From: an uncultured Collinsella sp.
GTDB taxonomy: Bacteria > Actinomycetota > Coriobacteriia > Coriobacteriales > Coriobacteriaceae
Direction of reading: 5' to 3'
Assembly (NCBI GenBank): GCA_900541285.1
Contig: UQJA01000085.1
Location: 1 to 8,798, forward strand
Length of the DNA stretch: 8,798 nt
The translations under genes and the position numbers were made by a program. The notes under the pieces are model-generated. The model made no database searches. It had not been told where the DNA came from and was given only the letters and a program-made list of their open reading frames with translations. Shown here piece after piece: positions 1-5,435 of this stretch. Within the stretch, counting starts at the first letter, position 1. Every line of letters begins with the position of its first letter.

Positions 1-20
1 GCCTCCCCCTTTTTGCGTTT
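1..20 (+). terminator. 3' half of a possible rho-independent terminator, cut by the window edge
   Basis: The window begins with GCCTCCCCC directly followed by TTTTT. A C-rich arm running into a T run is the usual 3' half of an intrinsic terminator, whose G-rich 5' arm would lie just outside the window. If so, the gene upstream ends here and coaE needs its own promoter in bases 20-140. The 5' arm is not visible, so this is only a suggestion. Confidence 0.35.
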
Positions 21-26
21 GATAGA

Positions 27-46
27 GAGTTGTAATACAAGAACTC
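27..46. repeat. Small inverted repeat upstream of coaE
   Basis: TTGTA at 30-34 and TACAA at 36-40 form a perfect 11-base palindrome around one A. It is flanked by GAGTT (27-31) and AACTC (42-46), a second, overlapping inverted pair. It lies in the coaE leader region. It could be an operator or chance; I recognise no known regulator site. Confidence 0.3.
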
Positions 47-82
47 GCCTTCGTTTAGCTTGTCTTACTGTTTGGCTGTATT

Positions 83-113
83 TTGAGTCCTTCTTTTGTA
101 TTTGCGCGATAAT
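83..113 (+). promoter_or_regulatory. Candidate coaE promoter
   Basis: GATAAT at 108-113 resembles a -10 box, and TTGAGT at 83-88 resembles a -35 box. The spacer of 19 bases is longer than ideal. The surrounding DNA (about 60-115) is more A+T-rich than the genes around it, as expected for a promoter region. The call is weak because of the spacer. Confidence 0.25.
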
Positions 114-130
114 AACTCCCATTGGCGTTA

Positions 131-136
131 GGGAGG
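131..136 (+). promoter_or_regulatory. Ribosome binding site that fixes the coaE start
   Basis: GGGAGG lies five bases before the ATG at 142. The reading frame stays open back to a TTG at 13, but that start has no Shine-Dalgarno sequence. The extra 43 residues it would add precede the conserved nucleotide-binding strand and resemble nothing in the family. Confidence 0.7.
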
Positions 137-141
137 ACTTG

Positions 142-783
142 ATGTTTACCGTTTTTGTCTTGGGCAATATTGCTTCGGGAAAGTCGACTGCCTGCCGCTA
201 TCTCGAATCTCATGGCGCCATGCTTATCGATCTGGATGAGCTTGCCAAATCGCTGTATGTGCCAGGCTCCGATATCGTCAATGCCCTCGCCGAAGAATTC
301 GGTTGGGACATTCTGGACGGGGAGGGCGGCATTCGCCGCAATGTTCTCGCTGCTCGAGCTTTCGCCTCTCCTGATACGGTTGCGCGGCTCAACGACATCG
401 TTCATCCGGTTCTCATCGAACAGCTGTCATTGAGGATTCTTGATCCGGTTTGCTGCACGGTTTCGTCCCCCCGTTTCCCCTTTGCGGTTGTTGAGGTTTC
501 TGCCCCGACTGGTTTTGAGGATGCTTTTGGCCTGGCAGATGAAATCCTGGTTATCAGCGCTCCTTTAGCAGTTCGTCGCGAGCGTGCCATTCATCGTGGT
601 ATGGAGTCTTCTGATTTTGATGCGCGCTCTGCATGCCAACCTGATGAGGCTTCGCTTTGCAATCTCGCTACGACGGTAATCGATAATGCGGCAGGCGATA
701 ACTCGCTCTTTGAACAACTGGACGCATGGCTTGCGTGCCATGGCTTCGGGGATGTAGTGGATAAGGATGAGGCCGATGCCTAA
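142..783 (+). CDS. coaE: Dephospho-CoA kinase
   Basis: Predicted to phosphorylate the ribose 3'-hydroxyl of dephospho-CoA with ATP, the last step of coenzyme A synthesis, in the cytoplasm. The product has 213 residues, near the family's usual 200. The P-loop GNIASGKST is at residues 8-16 and follows the first beta strand directly. An aspartate pair (D30, D32) follows in LIDLDELAKSLY, where the family usually has D-A-D. LNDIVHP (83-89) matches the conserved LN-x-I-x-HP motif. RRERAIHRG (145-153) fits the start of the mobile lid. The protein is divergent: the usual PLL(F/Y)E segment reads EVSAPTGFED, preceded by a short insertion around residues 103-113. The ATG at 142 has a good ribosome binding site. 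The stop overlaps the start of the next gene, so the two are probably co-translated. Other P-loop kinases are possible, but the motif order and the neighbouring uvrB favour CoaE. Confidence 0.88.
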   Translation: MFTVFVLGNIASGKSTACRYLESHGAMLIDLDELAKSLYVPGSDIVNALAEEFGWDILDGEGGIRRNVLAARAFASPDTVARLNDIVHPVLIEQLSLRILDPVCCTVSSPRFPFAVVEVSAPTGFEDAFGLADEILVISAPLAVRRERAIHRGMESSDFDARSACQPDEASLCNLATTVIDNAAGDNSLFEQLDAWLACHGFGDVVDKDEADA

Positions 784-1357
784 GACACGTTTCTTTACGT
801 GGTATCGCGTGGCGCCACTTGCCGTCGTGTTCGTCTTCGGCCTTATTTCGCTCGTCTACTCGTATGCCCCTGCCGCCTTCTTTAAGCCTTTGTATCCAAT
901 TGACTACGAGGCGTACGTAAAGCAATCGAGCATTTCGCACAATCTTGATCCGTATCTGGTGTGTGCTGTCATAAAGTCGGAATCGAATTGGGATCCCGAG
1001 GCTGAGTCGAATCAAGGCGCACAGGGATTGATGCAGCTGATGCCCGAGACTGCCCAGGATATGATTGCTAAGGGTCTTGTCGATGGCAGCGACTATTCAG
1101 CCGGCGACCTTAACGATCCCGCTACGAACATCGAGTTTGGCTGTGCGTATCTTTCGTATCTTCTGACGTATTTTAACGGGTCGACTGACAGTGCCATTGC
1201 CGCCTATAACGCCGGCATGGGCAATGTCGACGGATGGGCGCAGCAGAGCACGTCGCTTCATAATGCAATCACCTTTCCCGAGACGCAGGCGTATCTGATT
1301 CGTGTCAATAATGCCTGGGTTCGCTACAAGACCCTCTATCCCGATCGGTTCGTATAG
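776..1357 (+). CDS. Membrane-anchored lytic transglycosylase (SLT domain)
   Basis: Predicted to cleave the MurNAc-GlcNAc bond of peptidoglycan non-hydrolytically, outside the membrane. The 193-residue product has a short basic N-terminus and one hydrophobic segment at about residues 12-30, a signal anchor or uncleaved signal. No lipobox cysteine is seen there. The SLT domain fills the rest. The likely catalytic glutamate is E69 in KSES, followed by GAQGLMQLMP (81-90), the NIEFGCAYL helix (118-126) and AAYNAGMGNV (142-151), all hallmarks of the Slt70-like family (GH23). It carries no peptidoglycan-binding repeat, so it is a minimal enzyme. I chose the ATG at 776, with AGGA eight bases upstream at 764-767. 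An in-frame ATG at 767 adds three residues but has a poorer site. The start overlaps the coaE stop by eight bases, implying one transcript. The specific cell-wall role (growth, division, secretion) cannot be told. Confidence 0.88.
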   Translation: MPKTRFFTWYRVAPLAVVFVFGLISLVYSYAPAAFFKPLYPIDYEAYVKQSSISHNLDPYLVCAVIKSESNWDPEAESNQGAQGLMQLMPETAQDMIAKGLVDGSDYSAGDLNDPATNIEFGCAYLSYLLTYFNGSTDSAIAAYNAGMGNVDGWAQQSTSLHNAITFPETQAYLIRVNNAWVRYKTLYPDRFV

Positions 1358-1377
1358 GACTATGCCTGCCGCCTGCG

Positions 1378-1383
1378 TATACT
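1378..1383 (+). promoter_or_regulatory. Possible -10 box before uvrB
   Basis: TATACT lies 25 bases before the uvrB start in the 51-base gap after the transglycosylase gene. No good -35 box stands 16-18 bases upstream. It may be a weak uvrB promoter, or uvrB may simply be read from the coaE promoter. I saw no LexA-like palindrome here. Confidence 0.25.
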
Positions 1384-1408
1384 GCAGATATATGAGTTAG
1401 GAGTATCC

Positions 1409-3649
1409 ATGGCGGAATTTGAAGTTGAGCGTGTTGGAGGAGAGCTCAAACGTTTTGGCGTTGAGGGCTCTGAGGTGCCGTTTGAGGTCGTGTCTCCATA
1501 CGAGCCCGCCGGTTCCCAGCCTAAGGCCATTGAGTCGCTTGTGCAGGGTGTGAGGGACGGAGATCGCTATCAGGTTTTGCTGGGCGTGACTGGTTCGGGC
1601 AAGACCTTCACGATGGCTAAGACTATTGAGGCCCTGGGGAAGCCGACGCTGGTCATGGCTCCCAACAAAACGCTTGCCGCTCAGCTTGCGAGCGAGCTCA
1701 AGGAATTCTTCCCTAACAACGCCGTGGTCTATTTTGTGTCGTACTACGACTACTATCAGCCCGAGGCATATGTACCTCAGAGTGATACGTATATCGAGAA
1801 AGACTCCTCGATTAATGAAGAGGTCGAGATGCTGCGCCATCAGGCGACGGCATCGCTGCTATCTCGACGCGATGTGATCGTCGTCGCATCGGTCTCGTGT
1901 ATCTATGGCATTGGCTCCCCCGAGGACTATGCGGGCCTAGCTCCGAACGTCGATAAGAAGGTGCCGCTTGAGCGCGATGACTTTATCCATGCGCTTATCG
2001 ATATTCAGTACGATCGCAATGACTATGACCTGGCACGTGGCACCTTCCGCGTGCGCGGCGATGTCGTCGACGTATATCCGCCCTATGCCGAGCATCCGTT
2101 GCGGTTTGAGTTCTTTGGCGACGAGGTCGAGCTGATTGCCGAGATCGACGAGGTCACCGGTGAGATGCTGCGTGAGTACGAGGCCATTCCCGTGTGGCCG
2201 GCCTCGCACTACGTGACTGAGAAGCCTAAGGTCAAAGCGGCTCTGAAATCAATCAGCGAAGAGTGCGAGAAGCGTGTGGCCGAGCTCAAGGCGACTGATA
2301 AGCTGCTCGAGGCACAGCGCCTGCAGCAGCGCACCGACTATGATCTCGAGATGCTCGAGACCATGGGTTTTTGCAACGGTATCGAGAACTACTCGCGTCA
2401 TCTGGACGGTCGAAAACCGGGCGAGCCGCCGTTTACCCTGATCGATTACTTTCCTAAGGACATGCTCTGTATCATCGACGAGAGTCATGTAACGGTGCCG
2501 CAGATCCGCGGCATGCACGAAGGCGACCGCTCGCGTAAGGTGACGCTGGTGGAGCATGGTTTTCGTCTGCCTTCGGCACTCGATAACCGCCCGCTTCGCT
2601 TCGATGAGTTTGAGGCGAGGATTCCCCAGTTCATCTATGTTTCGGCCACGCCGGGCGACTATGAGCTGCGGGTTAGCCAGAACGACGTTGAGCAGATTAT
2701 TCGTCCGACCGGCCTGCTCGACCCCAAGATCGATGTGCGTCCGGTTCGTGGGCAGATTGACGATCTTGAGGACGAGATTCGCGAGCGCGTTGCCCGCAAG
2801 GAGCGCGTGCTGGTGACCACGCTCACCAAGCGCATGGCCGAGGACTTGACCGACCATCTGCTTGATGCCGGCATTAAGGTCAATTACATGCACTCTGATA
2901 CGGCGACAATGGACCGTGTCGAGATCCTGCGAACGCTGCGCGAGGGAAAGATCGATGTTCTCGTTGGCATTAACCTGCTTCGCGAGGGTCTAGACCTTCC
3001 CGAGGTCTCGCTGGTGGCAATTCTCGACGCCGACAAGGAAGGCTTCTTGCGCAACCGCCGTTCGTTGATTCAGACGATTGGCCGTGCGGCCCGCAATGCC
3101 GACGGCGAGGTCATCATGTATGCAGACGTTGTGACCGATTCGATGAAAGAAGCCATCGAGGAGACGCAGCGCCGTCGCGAGATTCAGATGGCATATAACG
3201 AAGAACATGGCATTGTGCCCAAGACAGTGCGCAAGGCCATCAACGACATCTCAAGTTTTATTGCCGAGGCCGAAAAAACTGTGGGCTCCAAGGGACGCTC
3301 GAAGGGCGACTCTCTTGGCCATGGCGCATTCTATACGCCCGATGAGTCAGGCGAGGGCGGTGTGCCGGAAACGGTGGCGCCCGAGCAGACACTTGCGGAG
3401 CAGTTGGAAGAACTGCCGCATGACGAGCTTGTGCGGATCGTCGAAACCATGGAAGAGGATATGCGTAACGCTTCTGCCGCTATGGACTTTGAGGAGGCGG
3501 CGCGCCTGCGCGATGCTGTCGTTCAGATTCGGGCGATGCTCGAGGGTGCGTCTGAGGACGAGACGATCGAGCGCTTACGTTCGCAGGCCCGCAAGGGTTC
3601 CACGTTCGCATCGGGCAGAAAACGCCAGGGTGCACGGTTTAAGAAATAG
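1409..3649 (+). CDS. uvrB: Excinuclease ABC subunit B (UvrB)
   Basis: UvrB receives damaged DNA from UvrA, verifies the lesion by threading a strand behind its beta-hairpin, and recruits UvrC for incision. The product has 746 residues; E. coli UvrB has 673. Walker A GVTGSGKT is at 59-66. The hairpin, rich in tyrosines (YYDYYQPEAY, 112-121), follows. The Walker B DESH box is at 357-360, helicase motif SATPGDYE at 412-419, the INLLREGLDLPE motif at 521-532, and motif VI QTIGRAARN at 555-563. The C-terminal UVR motif that binds UvrC spans about 674-709. The extra length is a linker before UVR (about 622-660) and a basic tail of some 36 residues after it, ending in lysine- and arginine-rich sequence. 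AGGAG at 1399-1403 sits five bases before the ATG. It is third in the coaE cluster and is followed by a terminator. uvrA is not in the window. Confidence 0.98.
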   Translation: MAEFEVERVGGELKRFGVEGSEVPFEVVSPYEPAGSQPKAIESLVQGVRDGDRYQVLLGVTGSGKTFTMAKTIEALGKPTLVMAPNKTLAAQLASELKEFFPNNAVVYFVSYYDYYQPEAYVPQSDTYIEKDSSINEEVEMLRHQATASLLSRRDVIVVASVSCIYGIGSPEDYAGLAPNVDKKVPLERDDFIHALIDIQYDRNDYDLARGTFRVRGDVVDVYPPYAEHPLRFEFFGDEVELIAEIDEVTGEMLREYEAIPVWPASHYVTEKPKVKAALKSISEECEKRVAELKATDKLLEAQRLQQRTDYDLEMLETMGFCNGIENYSRHLDGRKPGEPPFTLIDYFPKDMLCIIDESHVTVPQIRGMHEGDRSRKVTLVEHGFRLPSALDNRPLRFDEFEARIPQFIYVSATPGDYELRVSQNDVEQIIRPTGLLDPKIDVRPVRGQIDDLEDEIRERVARKERVLVTTLTKRMAEDLTDHLLDAGIKVNYMHSDTATMDRVEILRTLREGKIDVLVGINLLREGLDLPEVSLVAILDADKEGFLRNRRSLIQTIGRAARNADGEVIMYADVVTDSMKEAIEETQRRREIQMAYNEEHGIVPKTVRKAINDISSFIAEAEKTVGSKGRSKGDSLGHGAFYTPDESGEGGVPETVAPEQTLAEQLEELPHDELVRIVETMEEDMRNASAAMDFEEAARLRDAVVQIRAMLEGASEDETIERLRSQARKGSTFASGRKRQGARFKK

Positions 3650-3652
3650 CGA

Positions 3653-3694
3653 ACAGGCCCCGAGTTCCCTGTGGAGCTCGGGGCCTGTGTCTTT
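3653..3694 (+). terminator. Strong hairpin terminator after uvrB
   Basis: ACAGGCCCCGAG (3653-3664) pairs perfectly with CTCGGGGCCTGT (3677-3688). Four more pairs (3665-3668 with 3673-3676, one of them a U-G wobble) close a CTGT tetraloop, giving a 16-pair stem. It starts four bases after the uvrB stop and is followed by GTCTTTC, a short, impure T tract. On the other strand the wobble becomes an A-C mismatch, so the hairpin is best formed in the uvrB transcript. It probably also helps stop the convergent dehydrogenase transcript, whose gene ends at 3715. Confidence 0.85.
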
Positions 3695-3714
3695 CGCGTG
3701 CTGGAATTCGTGCG

Positions 3715-5355
3715 CTAGAGGTCTGCGATCAGGGCTTCGGCACAACGAATGCCGTCGGTGGCTGCGCTCATGATGCCGCCGGCATATCCAGCTCCCTCAC
3801 CGCAAGGGTAGAGGCCCGGGGTCGACACGGCATGGCACGTTCGGTCTCGGGTGACAGTAACCGGTGAGCTCGAACGAGTCTCCACGCCGGTAAGAACGGC
3901 ATCGGGGCGGTCGTAGCCTCGTAGCTTTTTTCCGAGTAGGGGAAGTCCCAGGCGGAGCGACTCGACGATATGCTGCGGCAGGGCTTCGTCAATTGCCGTC
4001 CAGGTCACACCGAGCGGATAGGTGGGCTTTACCTTTCCGGGCGCCTTGCTGGCGCGTCCTGCGAGGAAATCTCCGACAAGCTGTGCCGGTGCGTTCCAGT
4101 TGGAGCCGCCCAGGCGATAGGCGGCCGCCTCGCAGGCACGCTGGAGCTCGATGCCGGCGAGCGGGTCATCGTTGGGAAGGTCCTCAGGCGTGACGTTAAC
4201 GAGCAGGGCGGCATTTGCGTTGCGTCCGTCGCGGGCATTGAGGCTAGCGCCGTTGACGCACAGGTGGCCCTGCTCGGAAGAGGCGGCGACAACCTGTCCG
4301 CCGGGGCACATGCAAAACGAGAACACGCTGCGGCCGTTGGAAAGATGGGCAACAAGTTTGTAAGGGGCCGCCCCGAGCGCTGGATGTCCCGCCGAGGCTC
4401 CATATTGGGCTCGATCGATGTCGCGCTGCGGATGCTCGATGCGAACGCCCATGGCAAAGGTCTTTTGTGCGAGGGCCACGTTGTGGTCCTTAAGGAGCTC
4501 AAAAATATCGCGAGCAGAATGCCCGCAGGCGAGGATGAGGTGCTTTGTCTCGATTGGCTCGCAAGCGGCGTCTTGGGACGATTGGACATCAATACCGGTA
4601 ATGGCGCCAGACGCGTCGATGTGGATGTCGACGAGCTTTGTTCGATAACGGACGACACCTCCGAGCTGCTCGATGCGCTGGGATATAGCGGTGACAACCG
4701 TGGGAAGGATGTCGGAGCCAATGTGCGGCTTGGCATCCCACAGAATATCGCGGGGCGCACCAGCCTCGACGAAGGTTTCGAGGATAAGGCGATGGGCGGG
4801 ATTTTTTGTTCCTGTATTGAGCTTGCCGTCCGAGAAGGTCCCCGCGCCGCCCAGGCCAAACTGGATATTACTCTCGGGGTCGAGGATGCGCTCCTTTAGA
4901 AAGAGGTCGATCGCATGCGAGCGGCGAAATGCCGGGTCGCCGCGCTCGATGAGCAAGGGCTTAAGACCTGCTTCAGCGAGCGTAAGCGCAGCGAAAAGGC
5001 CGGCGCATCCGGCGCCGACGACGACGGGGCGCTCTTTGGGTGCGCCGGAAACGGGGGAGGGGAATGAAGGCCCATCGTCTTCTATCGCGCGTACGCGCGA
5101 GCGGTCACGCTCGGAAACGCTGTCGGCCGCTTCTCGCTCGAGGCGGGGACTGGTCAGCTCAACACGAAAGCTCAGGATAAAATGGACGTCTCGTTTTTTG
5201 CGAGCGTCGATTGACTTGCGGTGGAGCTCGATGGACTTGATCTCGGAGTCCTTGCAACGTAGGACGCGCTTGGCGACTCGCTTGCCAACAATGAGGCAGG
5301 CATTTTCATCGCCAGCTTCATCGAGCGAAGCGTTGACTTGGGTGATTTCGATCAT
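3715..5355 (-). CDS. FAD-dependent dehydrogenase, COG2509 type
   Basis: An uncharacterised flavoprotein family; a redox role is likely, but the substrate is unknown. The product has 546 residues. An N-terminal domain (about 1-68) ends in the family's DARKK...F segment (50-63), followed by a charged, low-complexity linker (about 69-108). The FAD-binding Rossmann motif VVVGAGCAGL is at 111-120, with the acidic end of strand two in LLIERGD (134-140). FGLGGAGTFSDGKLNTGTK (166-184) is a family signature. ILACGHSARD (274-283) and PLYPCGEGAGYAGGIMSAATDG-like sequence near 514-535 complete the FAD fold. No membrane segment is seen. I chose the ATG at 5355: AAGGAG lies six bases upstream, while the longer open frame to 5478 has no such site and its extra residues look unrelated. 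It lies 80 bases downstream of another flavoprotein gene and may share its transcript or use a TATAAT box in the gap. Confidence 0.85.
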   Translation of the reverse strand: MIEITQVNASLDEAGDENACLIVGKRVAKRVLRCKDSEIKSIELHRKSIDARKKRDVHFILSFRVELTSPRLEREAADSVSERDRSRVRAIEDDGPSFPSPVSGAPKERPVVVGAGCAGLFAALTLAEAGLKPLLIERGDPAFRRSHAIDLFLKERILDPESNIQFGLGGAGTFSDGKLNTGTKNPAHRLILETFVEAGAPRDILWDAKPHIGSDILPTVVTAISQRIEQLGGVVRYRTKLVDIHIDASGAITGIDVQSSQDAACEPIETKHLILACGHSARDIFELLKDHNVALAQKTFAMGVRIEHPQRDIDRAQYGASAGHPALGAAPYKLVAHLSNGRSVFSFCMCPGGQVVAASSEQGHLCVNGASLNARDGRNANAALLVNVTPEDLPNDDPLAGIELQRACEAAAYRLGGSNWNAPAQLVGDFLAGRASKAPGKVKPTYPLGVTWTAIDEALPQHIVESLRLGLPLLGKKLRGYDRPDAVLTGVETRSSSPVTVTRDRTCHAVSTPGLYPCGEGAGYAGGIMSAATDGIRCAEALIADL

Positions 5356-5361
5356 CGAGGT

Positions 5362-5367
5362 CTCCTT
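5362..5367 (-). promoter_or_regulatory. Ribosome binding site deciding the COG2509 start
   Basis: On the minus strand AAGGAG stands six bases before the ATG at 5355. It is a near-perfect Shine-Dalgarno sequence and rules against the longer open frame that continues 41 codons further upstream. Confidence 0.8.
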
Positions 5368-5370
5368 AGA

Positions 5371-5405
5371 GGCAAGAAAGAGGCCGTCCGGTATCCCAGA
5401 CGGCC
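5371..5405 (-). terminator. Leader hairpin with pyrimidine tail: terminator or attenuator
   Basis: On the minus strand GGCCGTCTGG (5405-5396) pairs with CCGGACGGCC (5391-5382) around a GATA loop, ten pairs including one G-U wobble. On the plus strand that wobble would be a C-A mismatch, so the hairpin is built for minus-strand RNA. It is followed by TCTTTCTT, much like the tail of the terminator after uvrB. It may end the Mrp-flavoprotein transcript, or act as an attenuator for the gene starting at 5355. The ribosome binding site lies 15 bases past the stem. Confidence 0.6.
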
Positions 5406-5419
5406 CGAACGCGTTTTTG

Positions 5420-5425
5420 ATTATA
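5420..5425 (-). promoter_or_regulatory. TATAAT box upstream of the COG2509 gene
   Basis: A perfect -10 hexamer lies on the minus strand, ten bases past the stop of the upstream flavoprotein gene. No convincing -35 box is found 16-18 bases further up (that segment reads AAGCAG). If used, transcription would begin near 5413 and run straight into the leader hairpin. Confidence 0.4.
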
Positions 5426-5435
5426 GACTGCGCGG

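Noticed and set aside
13..141. In-frame 43-residue extension of CoaE from a TTG start
   Set aside because: It has no ribosome binding site and its sequence is unlike CoaE, while the ATG at 142 has GGGAGG at proper spacing directly before the P-loop strand.
1340..1408. SOS (LexA) box upstream of uvrB
   Set aside because: I looked for GAAC/GTTC-type palindromes and found none in the gap. CGGTTCG near 1346 has no matching half-site.
2249..2893. Open frame of 214 codons antisense to uvrB
   Set aside because: It lies wholly inside a canonical UvrB helicase region and shows no family motif.
3970..4899. Open frame of 309 codons on the plus strand, antisense to the COG2509 gene
   Set aside because: It mirrors the codon pattern of the real gene, has no recognisable domain and no ribosome binding site, and overlaps a protein with clear family motifs.
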